Source: Acetatifactor sp. (lineage in GTDB: Bacteria; Bacillota; Clostridia; Lachnospirales; Lachnospiraceae). Taken from it: a DNA stretch of 64,000 nt. Within the stretch, counting starts at the first letter, position 1; each line of letters opens with the position of its first letter. Position numbers and translations under genes: made by a program. The stretch lies in NCBI GenBank assembly GCA_024693365.1, contig JAILLF010000044.1, positions 38,463 to 102,462 of the forward strand. The letters are read 5' to 3'. The notes below the pieces were generated by a model, which saw only the letters and a program-made list of their open reading frames with translations, did not search any database and was not told where the DNA came from. Below are positions 49,562 to 58,818 of this stretch, one piece after another.

Positions 49562-50377
49562 TCACATCAACCTTTTATAAATGTCCAGCATGCTTTCCAT
49601 CTGGTACTTTAGAAGCCACGCCGCGCTGTTATACTCGGGCGTGGCTTTTATTACGCCCAGAAGGGTGGGGAAGTAGGTTTCCGTCTCGCGGATCATGCGG
49701 TAAATCTTCTCGCGGCTCAGGCCCCAGGACATGGTGGTCAAGTTGTTGCAGCGGTCCAGACACTTGATGAGCGCAGCCTTCGGGTTCTTCGCGATGTTTT
49801 CATAATAGGTCTGCAGGATCTGCTCGCGGTTCTTGTCCGTGGTTTTCGCGCAGGTGAGAAGGCGTACCAATTCTTTCGTGCCATCGCTGACGGGAAGGTC
49901 ACTGAGTTTCCGGCCGCAGTCCTCCACCACGTCATGCAGCATGCACGCCGCAATGACGTCATCCTCGACAATGTCCATGGACAGCGCGTGACACGCGAGG
50001 TTCAGCGGGTGATAGATATACGGAACGGTTGAGCGTTTCCGCTTTTGCCCCTCATGGGCGGTAACGGCATAATCCACGGCCTTTAAGGTATCGCGGAGCT
50101 TAAAATTCTTGGCCGTCGTCTTCACGTAGACCTTCATGTGTTCCCAGTTATAAATGGTTTCCTTTGTCTTGAAGGTGTTCTTTTTTTCCTCCACGATGGC
50201 CGACACGGACACGTCAAAAACCTCTGCGAGGCGGATCAGCTTGTCCGTATCCGGCTTATACTCGTCGCGCTCCCAGGACGACACCGCCTGGAAACTGATT
50301 CCCAGCGCTTCTGCAACCTGCTCCTGCGTCAGCTTTCGTTCTTCCCTGAGACTCTTAATGTTTGTTCCAATGCTCAT
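49562..50377 (-). CDS. XRE-type HTH fused to a RelA/SpoT-like HD domain
   Basis: A 271-aa protein. Residues 1-65 are an XRE/Cro HTH (NIKSLREERKLTQEQVAEAL, ISFQAVSSWERDEYKPD). After a linker, residues 95-260 are an HD-type domain: YAVTAHEGQKRKRSTVPYIYHPLNLACHAL, cut here to HEGQKRKRSTVPYIYHPL, AACMLHDVVEDCG (the HD pair), AALIKCLDRCNNLTTMSW (KxxDRxxN). These match the hydrolase half of RelA/SpoT/MESH1. No synthetase domain is present. Inference: a DNA-binding (p)ppGpp hydrolase or nucleotide-sensing regulator, perhaps toxin-antitoxin or phage related. A palindrome lies 83 bp upstream of its start. Confidence 0.85.
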   Translation of the reverse strand: MSIGTNIKSLREERKLTQEQVAEALGISFQAVSSWERDEYKPDTDKLIRLAEVFDVSVSAIVEEKKNTFKTKETIYNWEHMKVYVKTTAKNFKLRDTLKAVDYAVTAHEGQKRKRSTVPYIYHPLNLACHALSMDIVEDDVIAACMLHDVVEDCGRKLSDLPVSDGTKELVRLLTCAKTTDKNREQILQTYYENIAKNPKAALIKCLDRCNNLTTMSWGLSREKIYRMIRETETYFPTLLGVIKATPEYNSAAWLLKYQMESMLDIYKRLM

Positions 50378-50459
50378 CTTTCGTTCCCTCCTTACGATTT
50401 CATCATAACGGACGTCACAGCTTTATTGTAGCGAGTGTGAGTTTATTTTTCAAGAAAGA

Positions 50460-50478
50460 ATTCAAGTTAAACTTGAAT
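50460..50478. promoter_or_regulatory. 19-bp palindrome, candidate XRE operator
   Basis: ATTCAAGTTAAACTTGAAT: 9-bp arms around one base, in the promoter region of the XRE-HD gene. Confidence 0.55.
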
Positions 50479-50991
50479 ACACAGAGCAAGGCATAAGACG
50501 CGCTGAAACCTTAGTTTCGGCGCGGCTTTATTATTCTAAATGGGTTGTAAGGCTCTAGTTAAGCCTGCGTTTCCCGGGAGCCTTATTATATAAGTTGTCA
50601 ACATTAAATATGCACAATATACATCATATATGCATAAATATGCATACAATAAGATTAAAATCGTGCGGTTTATGCAACTATATTAATATAAAAAACTATG
50701 GTATCACTATATTAACATATTTATTCATCCAAAATTATTTATGCGCGAAGCAAATCTAAACAGAAAGTTTATAAATTTGTCAATAAAAAGGTTGGCAGAT
50801 GAGGTATATAAATACGATATAAATAGCCTAGGTATATATATATAAATTTTCAAAATGAGGAGGGGACGGAAAGAGAAACGAATGATAACTGGACTATAAT
50901 CGCTGGTTATATTTATTTTTTTATGGATTAATGAAAGTCATTTTCATGATTCATGCCGTTATTCAAAAAAATTAAAAAGGAGAGAAAAATT
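50479..50991. other. A+T-rich intergenic stretch with two hairpins
   Basis: No gene is visible. Two G+C-rich hairpins stand out: CGCGCTGAAAC with GTTTCGGCGCG (about 50489-50515) and AAGGCTC with GAGCCTT (about 50551-50585). They are followed by about 350 bp of A+T-rich DNA with several ATGCATA-like words (50620-50660). A ribosome site AAAAGGAGAG precedes the NlpC/P60-like gene. Confidence 0.55.
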
Positions 50992-52086
50992 ATGAACCAT
51001 TTAGGCACTGCGATGAAGAACAATGTTGTGAAGGACAAAATCAAGTTTTTATTTGCATCTGTCTTGACGTTAATTGTTTCGGTACTCTTTTTGGGCGGAA
51101 TGTCTCACGTGAAGGCTGCGCCTGCGATTAATACGTGTGACGTACCTGAGATGTTTCAAACTCAAAATGGAAAGTTTAAGACGACTGCCTATGTCCCATA
51201 TGGTGAAAACGTGAATTTCAGCGGATGGGTGGTTAGAAAGGGAGGACGCTATGAATCCTACTCTTACAGCGTTGAAGGATTTTCCGTAGGCGGAAGTATG
51301 AAGGGATTTTACAGAGAGGATGTTTACAAGGCGCTAAACGGAGCGTATAACTGTTCCTCTTGCGGATACAATTTCAGCTTTTCTTCCAAAAAATTGCCTA
51401 AGGGTTATGGACATAAGATTAACATCTACGGAACGTACAATAATGGCAAGTCTAAGGAGCTTATCGGAGAGATCACTTTGAACCTTGTCACAAAGAAAAA
51501 AGGGATTGTGAAGGTTGGATCTGCAAATTCAAACGAAAATCGACAGATTAAAGGCGGAAATCCTGGGGATCAAGACGGTTGGGAAGTACGCGTAATGGAT
51601 CTTAATGATTTTGATAAATGGTCAGGTACCTGGACGGTGATTAGACCGACCAACTTGAGCAAGGGCAAGACTTTGGCGCAGGTAATGTATAACGCATGTA
51701 ATAATCCTTGCATCGGATATAGTCAGGATGGCACGAATGGCACGACAGAGGGAAACAAAAAAAGCAGATACGGCGTAAACTATTTTGGAACTAGAACTTC
51801 AATATGCGTCAATTGTGATTGTTCTTCACTGGTTCGTCAGTGCATTACTGAAACTTATTCAACTGATATTGGAAGTATCACAACCTCCTCAATTCGTCCC
51901 TTAGATCGAAACAGCAATGTCATTACCAAAAAACTTGGTGCTGAGTTCTCCGTATATCAGCTGGGTGGTCCCGTTATTAAGGATAAAACAGAACTGCGCG
52001 AAGGCGATATTTTGGTTTTCTACGGGAAGAAAAGCACTGGTGCCAAGGATAGTGGCCATGCTGTAATTGTTACCTCTGTACAATAA
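50992..52086 (+). CDS. secreted NlpC/P60-like peptidase
   Basis: A 364-aa exported protein. ATG 50992 follows AAAGGAGAG. A signal peptide (IKFLFASVLTLIVSVLFLGG) ends at VKAAP. The middle (about 45-170) is a beta-rich module with a CSSC pair (NCSSCGYNF). The C-terminal part (about 270-364) resembles NlpC/P60 or CHAP cysteine peptidases: NCDCSSLVRQCITE with the likely catalytic Cys, ELREGDILVFYGK, and His in DSGHAVIVTS. It would cut peptidoglycan stem peptides. Neighbouring mobile DNA suggests it may come from a phage or conjugative element lysin. Confidence 0.8.
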   Translation: MNHLGTAMKNNVVKDKIKFLFASVLTLIVSVLFLGGMSHVKAAPAINTCDVPEMFQTQNGKFKTTAYVPYGENVNFSGWVVRKGGRYESYSYSVEGFSVGGSMKGFYREDVYKALNGAYNCSSCGYNFSFSSKKLPKGYGHKINIYGTYNNGKSKELIGEITLNLVTKKKGIVKVGSANSNENRQIKGGNPGDQDGWEVRVMDLNDFDKWSGTWTVIRPTNLSKGKTLAQVMYNACNNPCIGYSQDGTNGTTEGNKKSRYGVNYFGTRTSICVNCDCSSLVRQCITETYSTDIGSITTSSIRPLDRNSNVITKKLGAEFSVYQLGGPVIKDKTELREGDILVFYGKKSTGAKDSGHAVIVTSVQ

Positions 52087-52100
52087 TAGCTTAATGTTTT

Positions 52101-52167
52101 CAATCGTTAGAAAACGATTGACAAATTGTAAAGTCCCTGATATGTTTAAATCACATATCAGGGACTT
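52101..52167 (+). terminator. two consecutive hairpins after the NlpC/P60-like gene
   Basis: CAATCGTT/AACGATTG (52101-52120, 4-nt loop) and AAGTCCCTGATATG with CATATCAGGGACTT (52131-52167). The second is a 14-bp perfect stem but has only a weak T-run. Confidence 0.7.
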
Positions 52168-52328
52168 ATTCTATAACCATTTCGGTTGTTTATCCCCATA
52201 TGAAAACACATTAAAATACTGGCGGATGGCAATCGGCCGTACACTAGAACGCGAGAACACTGAGAGGGAGAGGGCAAGGGCCAAGGAAGCCAAAGCAGAG
52301 CCTTAACCGGAAGCAAGAGAAAGCGATA

Positions 52329-52372
52329 GCCCCGTGGCATCAGAAAAGTGATGCCACGGGGCTTTTTTTGTC
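52329..52372 (+). terminator. strong terminator before the methyltransferase-HNH pair
   Basis: AGCCCCGTGGCATCA pairs perfectly with TGATGCCACGGGGCT around a 6-nt loop, followed by seven Ts. Just upstream (52190-52306) a frame ends with RTLERENTERERARAKEAKA and a TAA, with no start of its own; it looks like the tail of a lost gene for which this was the terminator. Confidence 0.85.
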
Positions 52373-52511
52373 CGTGAATAAATTGTAAAAAGTTTTCTGA
52401 AATATTGGCGGAATTTGCAATAATTGATTGAAAAATGTCATGCTAAGTATTATAATAATAACATAGGCTTATTGTGTGGAAATAACGGATAATCAAGGGG
52501 CGCGGCGACTT

Positions 52512-53126
52512 ATGTGCGGGCAGGACACAAATCAGAAAACGATTGACTATTATAATGCGCATGCGGAGGCTTTCGCGCGGACGACGGCGTCCGTGGATTT
52601 CCATGAGGTGCAGGACCGGTTTCTTTCGCATCTTCCGGCAGGAGCGAGGATCCTGGACTTTGGCTGCGGCGCGGGAAGGGATGCAAAATACTTTGCGGAA
52701 AAGGGCTATGGCGTTGTCGCGACGGACGGATCCGGGGAGCTCTGCAAGATTGCCAGCCAGTCATCAGGCGTTACCGTGAGGCAGCTGCTCTTTTCAGAGC
52801 TGGATGAGACGGAACGCTATGACGGCATCTGGGCCTGCGCATCCATCCTGCACCTTCGCAGGGAAGAACTCGCGGACGTTCTTCCGAAAATGATCCGGGC
52901 CGCGAAGACAGGCGGATATCTTTATATGTCCTTTAAGTACGGGACCTTTGAGGGATATCGCGCGGAGCGTTATTTCACGGATTTCACGGAAACAAGCTTT
53001 GCAGAATTCATTGCACGGTATGACGGCGTAAGGCTCGCGGAGCAATGGGTTTCGGCGGACGTGCGCCCCGGCAGGAGTGAGGAAAAATGGCTGAATTTGA
53101 TCCTTCAAAAACGGAATACCAACTGA
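52512..53126 (+). CDS. class I SAM-dependent methyltransferase
   Basis: A 204-aa methyltransferase. ATG 52512 (AGGGG 15 nt upstream) is preferred over the in-frame GTG 52476, which lacks a site. Family features: TIDYYNAHAEAFARTT, motif I ARILDFGCGAGRDAKYF, VVATDGSGEL, motif IV-like YDGIWACASILHL, ending W...LNLILQK. The sequence is of the small-molecule (TehB/UbiE-like) type rather than a DNA methylase (no DPPY or PCQ). It overlaps the HNH gene by 40 nt, so the two are translationally coupled and likely form a functional pair. Confidence 0.88.
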   Translation: MCGQDTNQKTIDYYNAHAEAFARTTASVDFHEVQDRFLSHLPAGARILDFGCGAGRDAKYFAEKGYGVVATDGSGELCKIASQSSGVTVRQLLFSELDETERYDGIWACASILHLRREELADVLPKMIRAAKTGGYLYMSFKYGTFEGYRAERYFTDFTETSFAEFIARYDGVRLAEQWVSADVRPGRSEEKWLNLILQKRNTN

Positions 53127-54265
53127 ATATCAGCGGCGAGTACCATAATACGCTCGACCTCGAAGGATTCGCGCGGATGATGAAGGATCCGTCGTATTGC
53201 TACAAATTCTACTGGCTGGAGGCCATCGTGAAGCTGATTCTTGAGGGTGTCACCGAGACGACCTTCGACGCCGTGATCGACGAGATGATCTGCAATGCGT
53301 GGTACTCCGTGCGCGAATTTCACGTCCACCTGAGCGGCATGCAGCTTGACGGGCAGGTGAGAGACGGCCTGGAACGCGCCATATTGACCCTGACGGAGCT
53401 TAGCGACCTTCCAGCGAATGCATCTAAGGTAGAGATCAAAAATGCCATAAAAGAGCACAATACGACGCTCAGAAGCGCAAAGGTCCAACTGACCAACATG
53501 GTTCCCTACCGCGCGCTGGCAGGATTCTTCGATAATGTCGATGTTGCCGTGGAATGGGAAAAGAAAACGAAATTAATCGAGAACATTGAAATCATAAATC
53601 GTGAGAGATTGCTCTTGCCCTATACGCTGGGAATGAGCAGCAACCTCAAGAAAGAAATCCGATTTCAAAAGCCTTGGATCGCCATGATCCAGGACAATGC
53701 GGTCGCCATCCTCGGCTGGATCCAATATGAAAAAGTAAAGTGGCTCCAGAACAATAACCCTGAGGTCCCTGGCCTGGTTTACAAGCTCATGCCGATGGAT
53801 GAAAAGATGCGAAAGCTCGGCCACGTCAGAAAGCTCTGGGAAGGGATCCTTACCTTCAGCGAAGTCCGCGACGTCTTTACGGACAAGCCCGTGCAACCCA
53901 AGGAATATGACGTCGATCATTTTATTCCATGGTCCTTCGTCATGAACGACGAGCTCTGGAACCTGATGCCGATGGACTCCTCCCTGAACTCCGTAAAGAG
54001 CAACAAGCTTCCCAAGTGGGATCCGTTCTTTATCCGCTTCGTGGATAACCAGTTCCTCATGTACCGCATGATCCATGAGAAGGATGCCATCCGGAAATTG
54101 TTTGAAGCATGTTACAGGGATAATCTGCATTCAATATGGGCTGGACAGGAGTTGTACCGGAAAGGAAATTCCAAGGAGCAGTTTTACAACGTGCTGCAGA
54201 AGAACATGAGGCCGGTGTATGATTCCGCGAGAAGGCAAGGGTATGAGGTGTGGGGGAAGTCGTAA
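53087..54265 (+). CDS. HNH endonuclease domain protein
   Basis: A 392-aa protein starting at ATG 53087 inside the methyltransferase gene. The long N-terminal part (1-250) is mostly helical and of unknown fold. The nuclease is near 270-320: YDVDHFIPWSFVMNDELWNL, cut here to YDVDHFIPWSF, and NLMPMDSSLNSVKSNKLP, with the DH...N...K pattern of HNH enzymes such as restriction nucleases. No zinc-binding CxxC pairs are present. Paired with a SAM methyltransferase by a 40-nt overlap, it may be an accessory defence pair in which the methyltransferase is not a classical DNA methylase. Confidence 0.82.
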   Translation: MAEFDPSKTEYQLNISGEYHNTLDLEGFARMMKDPSYCYKFYWLEAIVKLILEGVTETTFDAVIDEMICNAWYSVREFHVHLSGMQLDGQVRDGLERAILTLTELSDLPANASKVEIKNAIKEHNTTLRSAKVQLTNMVPYRALAGFFDNVDVAVEWEKKTKLIENIEIINRERLLLPYTLGMSSNLKKEIRFQKPWIAMIQDNAVAILGWIQYEKVKWLQNNNPEVPGLVYKLMPMDEKMRKLGHVRKLWEGILTFSEVRDVFTDKPVQPKEYDVDHFIPWSFVMNDELWNLMPMDSSLNSVKSNKLPKWDPFFIRFVDNQFLMYRMIHEKDAIRKLFEACYRDNLHSIWAGQELYRKGNSKEQFYNVLQKNMRPVYDSARRQGYEVWGKS

Positions 54266-54351
54266 GTATATTGGATAATGCTATATATTAGCCATAGTTT
54301 GGAAGAATTGGAACCATTTTAATCATTCACTAAAGAAAGGATGATGATAAT

Positions 54352-55362
54352 ATGGAAAACACTAGCATAGACACGGCATATGAAAATATTAGGAGGAGAC
54401 CGATTAGAATGGCGATATGTTATGATTTTGATAAAACATTGTCGCCAGATGATATGCAAACGTTTACGATTATTCCTTCTTTAGGAATGAAAAAAGAAGA
54501 TTTTTGGAGGCATTCAAATACTTTAGCCAAAGAGAATCTCATGGATAATAATCTTGCATGGATGTATGAATTGATTTCAAGGTCAAAAGTCGAAAGACAA
54601 CCTATTAAGAAGGAGTATTTTAATGCCATAGGTAAGAAGGTTCCTCTTTATAAAGGTGTTAAAGAATGGTTCGATAGAGTAAACGAGTATGGAAAAAGGC
54701 AAGGTATAGAGATAGAGCATTACATCATTTCTTCTGGATTAAAAGAAATTATAGAAGGTAGTGTAATTGCTACCAAATGTAAGAGAATATATGCTTCTTC
54801 ATATTTATATTCGGTGGATGGAATAGCAGAGTGGCCAGCGCAAGCGGTTAATTATACAAATAAAACGCAGTATATTTTTAGGATAGCCAAGGGAATATTC
54901 GAAGAATGGGATGAAAGTGTAAACAACACAATGGCGGATGAGAAATTGTATATTCCGTACGAAAATTTCGTTTATATAGGTGATAGTGCTACGGACATAC
55001 CGTGCATGAGACTGGTAAAGAGTAAAGGCGGATATTCGATAGGGGTTTATGATCCGGAGAAGGGTATTAAAGAAAAAGTTCTTCAGTTATATGCCGATGG
55101 AAGAATTAGTTTCTATGCGCCGGCAAATTATTGTGCTAGAAGTAAACTAATGGAGTATATGAAGGAAATTATTGACGAAGTGGCGGCTAAGGAGCGTATA
55201 AAGACGGAACGGATTATTATGAAACAAAGTTCTGATTTATATAAGCTTACAACACAAATGAATTATTTGATAGAAAAATACCCCAGTTTAATATCGGCAA
55301 AGGATAGGAAAGAAATAGAAAAAGAAATAAACAAAGTCAAAGGTTTTTTGAAGGAAAACTGA
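54352..55362 (+). CDS. HAD family phosphatase
   Basis: A 336-aa phosphohydrolase. ATG 54352 has AAAGGA. Motif I is CYDFDKTLSPDD (nucleophile and acid Asp), motif II ISSGLKE, motif III Lys region TNKTQYIFR, and motif IV YIGDSATDIPCM. The C-terminal 70 residues are a helix (EKEINKVKGFLKEN). A cap domain sits between motifs I and II. The DNA is markedly A+T-rich from here on. It precedes the PLD-helicase by 91 nt on the same strand and may be co-expressed. A role in defence or nucleotide metabolism is inferred only from context. Confidence 0.85.
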   Translation: MENTSIDTAYENIRRRPIRMAICYDFDKTLSPDDMQTFTIIPSLGMKKEDFWRHSNTLAKENLMDNNLAWMYELISRSKVERQPIKKEYFNAIGKKVPLYKGVKEWFDRVNEYGKRQGIEIEHYIISSGLKEIIEGSVIATKCKRIYASSYLYSVDGIAEWPAQAVNYTNKTQYIFRIAKGIFEEWDESVNNTMADEKLYIPYENFVYIGDSATDIPCMRLVKSKGGYSIGVYDPEKGIKEKVLQLYADGRISFYAPANYCARSKLMEYMKEIIDEVAAKERIKTERIIMKQSSDLYKLTTQMNYLIEKYPSLISAKDRKEIEKEINKVKGFLKEN

Positions 55363-55453
55363 TTTTATTATAGCTTTAAATCGGTAAAATGATCCAAGCA
55401 TACGAAGACGCGAATAATCTGTAGAATCTAATCTTTGCCATGGAGGATAGAGA

Positions 55454-58400
55454 ATGAAGAAACTCCCAAATGGTCTTTATGAAAAAGTGCTTTCGGTTAA
55501 AATGGATGAGGCATTGAGTGGTATTGGCGAAGAAAGTAAATATACTGAAAGCATTGGTGCTGATGAAGCACCCTCCATTCTTGCGGCATACTTGGAAAAG
55601 GTTATTAAAGCTGGCCTTGAGGTGATACAAGAAAAAACGGATAATGTCTCTAAACAAGTTGAGTTGGTTAATAAAATCATTGGTATGGTAAATGCTTGTA
55701 CCGATGGGGCGGAAGAAGATATTGTTTCGGAAAAAGCAGAGCAGTTAAAAGCAATTCTTCAGGATGCTCCGCTAACCAGTCTGACGAACAGAACGGCAAG
55801 GAACTTAGTTAGACCAGAGACCTCAATAGCGATGAGTTCTCTGTTTACAGGTGCGCACAGAGAACCTAATTTGTATACGGAAATTAATAAAGAAATTGGT
55901 TCCTGCAATCGCATTGACATGATGGTTTCTTTTATTCGCTGGAGCGGTGTACGCTTAATCATGAAAGAGTTGCAGGAGTTCACGGAATCCGGTCACTCAC
56001 TCCGAATCATCACGACTTCTTATATGGGCGCCACGGAGTTTAAGGCGATTGATGAATTATCCAAACTAAAGAATACTGAAATAAAGATATCCTATGATGG
56101 AGAGAGGACCAGATTACACGCAAAGGTTTACGTATTCCACAGGGATACTGGGTATTCAACGGCATATGTTGGTTCATCAAACTTAACGCAGCCGGCTATG
56201 ACTAGTGGATGTGAATGGAACGTAAAATTCACAAAACAGGATTCGCCAGACGTATTCGATAAGGTGGAAGCTTCCTATAACGGATATTGGAATTCTGGAG
56301 ATTTTGAAATATATGACGCATCCAAGGCTGACATGCTTAGAGAAGCATTGCAGCACCAGCGCGGTAAGGGGAAATACAGTGGCCTTAAGAGGGCGTATTT
56401 TGTTGAGGCGCGCCCATATCCTTATCAACAGGCAATTTTGGACAGACTAAATGCGGAACGAGAAATCCGTGGTTCTTGGAAGAATTTAGTGTCTGCGGCA
56501 ACGGGTACTGGAAAAACGATCATTGCGGCGTTTGATTATAAAAGTCAAGTGGCAAGGCTTGGTTATAGACCAACGCTTCTATTTATTGCGCATAGAAGAG
56601 AGATCCTAGAACAAAGTATTGAATGTTTTCGAGAAGTTCTTGGTGACTCTGAATTTGCTGATCTTTACGTAGGCTCTTATGAACCTTCTCAGTATAAGTA
56701 TCTTTTTATTTCCAACGATATGATTAATAGCAGGGATTTCATGGGTGTGTTGAATCCTGATTTCTATGAGTATATTGTGTTCGATGAATGTCATCACATT
56801 GCAGCGAAAACATATCAGAATATCCTCGAATACTTTAAACCCAAAATTTTGTTGGGACTTACGGCAACACCATACCGTATGGATGGCGTCGACATTTTGC
56901 AATATTTTAATAATCGTATTGCAACAGACATATCCTTAGCGGATGCCATTGACAGAAAGCTACTTTGTCCATTTCAATATTTTGGCGTGGCGGATGACGT
57001 GGATTTGAGTGAGTTGAGATGGACCCGTGGAGGATATGAAAAATCTGAGCTGCTAAATGTTTACGTATACAGTCGAGAAATAGCTGATAAGCGAGCTCGG
57101 TTGATCATTCATTCCTTGAATAAATACATTGATGATATTGAGCGCCTTAAAGGTTTGGCGTTCTGTGTATCCGTGGAACATGCCAAGTATATGGCTGAGA
57201 AATTTAATGAAGCTGGAATTCCTTCAGAAGCACTTTCGGGACAGACATCTGATAAAGACAGAATTGCAGCAAGAAATAAGTTGGAATCTGGAGCGATTAA
57301 ACTGATTTGCGTTGTTGATCTGTATAACGAGGGCATAGACATTAAACAAATAAATACGGTTCTTTTCTTGCGCCCTACGGAGAGTTTGACGATCTTTTTG
57401 CAACAATTAGGAAGAGGATTACGTCTCGCAGATGGCAAGGATTGTTTGACTGTTCTTGATTATGTGGGACAGGCAAATAAGAAATATAATTTTGAAATGA
57501 AATTCAGAGCTTTGCTACAGACCAGCAATCAAGGCGTAAAGAGGGAGATTGAAGCCGGATTCCCTCATCTGCCAAGAGGCTGTTTCGTGAGCTTGGAACG
57601 CAAGGCTAGAGATATCATTCTTAGCAATATCAGAAATGCCATTACGGAAAAAATGGGTATCTTGGATAGACTCCAATCGTTTGAGTTCGATACGGGAAAA
57701 CCGCTTACGTTTGCTAATTTTATTGATGCTTATGACATGACGCCACAGGCATTTTATGCGCAAAGATTCAAATGGACTTTTTGTGATGCGTTGGAGAAGG
57801 CGGGTCTTTCAATTGATCTACCAGAGAATCGTGATCAAGATGCTTGGAAAAAGATATATAGGTTTACGTCGATAGATGATATTGCGTTCTTAAATTATAT
57901 GATTCAAGAGCTGGAATCTGGTCAAGTTCACTGGAATGTCAGTGAACGGGAAGTGGGATATTGGAAGATTATGTACGCCTCTTTGTATGACGATAAGGAG
58001 AAAACCGTTTCGGACGGGCATGTTATTCAAGGCGTGCGGTTCTATTTTGAAGACAATCCCCGCATGAAGAAAGAGATATACGAGTTGTTTTTATACCTTC
58101 GAGATAAGATTGATTTTATTGCAAAGGAGATGCGTCTCCCATATCCATCCGCATTAAAGGTTCATTGTACTTATACTAGAAGACAGGCATTGGCTACTTT
58201 GGACAGTTGGAGCATATCTTCCGAAGGAATGTATCGAATTCCCAATAAAAAGACTATGTGTCTGTTTGTGACACTGAATAAGGGGAACACTTATTATTCT
58301 CCCACGACTTCATATCACGATTACTCCATAAGCGATAAGATGTTTCATTGGCAGTCGCAGAATTCGACTTCGGATACTTCGATAGTTGGTAAACGCTATA

Positions 58401-58606
58401 TTAATCATGTCGCAGAAGGTGAAAGCATTTTATTATTTGTGAGAGAGCAAAAAGATGGAATAAATGGTTCCGTACCTTTTACGCTACTTGGAAAGGCGAA
58501 TTACGTAAGCCATACCGGAAACAAACCTATGAGTATAATATGGGAGCTGGAGGAGACAATACCGGCAAAGTATTTGCCAGTTACGGATCAGCTGGGGATA
58601 GGGTAG
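55454..58606 (+). CDS. PLD-SF2 helicase-DUF3427 protein
   Basis: A 1050-aa DNA-targeting enzyme. ATG 55454 has GGAGG about 11 nt upstream. Domains in order: N-terminal helices; a phospholipase-D-like nuclease motif at about 215-245 (RLHAKVYVFHRDTGY, GSSNLTQPAM, a single HxK); a DEAD-type ATPase with Walker A AATGTGKTI (about 350), FDECHHIAA (Walker B) and GLTATPYRMDG; a helicase C-terminal domain with VVDLYNEGIDI and QQLGRGLRLADGKD; and a DUF3427 C-terminus (about 700-1050). This architecture is widespread and often found in defence islands. It could cleave and unwind invading DNA. It ends before a clear terminator. Confidence 0.9.
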   Translation: MKKLPNGLYEKVLSVKMDEALSGIGEESKYTESIGADEAPSILAAYLEKVIKAGLEVIQEKTDNVSKQVELVNKIIGMVNACTDGAEEDIVSEKAEQLKAILQDAPLTSLTNRTARNLVRPETSIAMSSLFTGAHREPNLYTEINKEIGSCNRIDMMVSFIRWSGVRLIMKELQEFTESGHSLRIITTSYMGATEFKAIDELSKLKNTEIKISYDGERTRLHAKVYVFHRDTGYSTAYVGSSNLTQPAMTSGCEWNVKFTKQDSPDVFDKVEASYNGYWNSGDFEIYDASKADMLREALQHQRGKGKYSGLKRAYFVEARPYPYQQAILDRLNAEREIRGSWKNLVSAATGTGKTIIAAFDYKSQVARLGYRPTLLFIAHRREILEQSIECFREVLGDSEFADLYVGSYEPSQYKYLFISNDMINSRDFMGVLNPDFYEYIVFDECHHIAAKTYQNILEYFKPKILLGLTATPYRMDGVDILQYFNNRIATDISLADAIDRKLLCPFQYFGVADDVDLSELRWTRGGYEKSELLNVYVYSREIADKRARLIIHSLNKYIDDIERLKGLAFCVSVEHAKYMAEKFNEAGIPSEALSGQTSDKDRIAARNKLESGAIKLICVVDLYNEGIDIKQINTVLFLRPTESLTIFLQQLGRGLRLADGKDCLTVLDYVGQANKKYNFEMKFRALLQTSNQGVKREIEAGFPHLPRGCFVSLERKARDIILSNIRNAITEKMGILDRLQSFEFDTGKPLTFANFIDAYDMTPQAFYAQRFKWTFCDALEKAGLSIDLPENRDQDAWKKIYRFTSIDDIAFLNYMIQELESGQVHWNVSEREVGYWKIMYASLYDDKEKTVSDGHVIQGVRFYFEDNPRMKKEIYELFLYLRDKIDFIAKEMRLPYPSALKVHCTYTRRQALATLDSWSISSEGMYRIPNKKTMCLFVTLNKGNTYYSPTTSYHDYSISDKMFHWQSQNSTSDTSIVGKRYINHVAEGESILLFVREQKDGINGSVPFTLLGKANYVSHTGNKPMSIIWELEETIPAKYLPVTDQLGIG

Positions 58607-58747
58607 ATGCTATAAGAATGCAGCCTCAAATGAGAAACAATGGTATCATTGCTGCAGATCACTTTGAAGGAGGATTTCATATTGAAACATTAAACATGTG
58701 TTGTAAAACATGGATTGGAGATTCCTTGTCTCGTGGAGGATTATGGT

Positions 58748-58785
58748 ACATTTCGTGAAATGATGAAAAGACACGAAATGTTTTT
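58748..58785 (+). terminator. terminator after the PLD-helicase gene
   Basis: ACATTTCGTG pairs with CACGAAATGT around a 14-nt loop, followed by Ts. The 140 bp between the helicase stop and this hairpin hold no gene. Confidence 0.75.
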
Positions 58786-58818
58786 AGATAATTTGTTTTG
58801 TTGGTGACGGAGGTCTGC

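Noticed and set aside
52067-52306. 79-codon frame downstream of the NlpC/P60-like gene
   Set aside because: It runs through two hairpins and has no site; only its last part looks like the tail of a lost gene.
58540-58758. 72-codon frame overlapping the end of the DUF3427 gene
   Set aside because: Out-of-frame shadow crossing the stop and running into the terminator.
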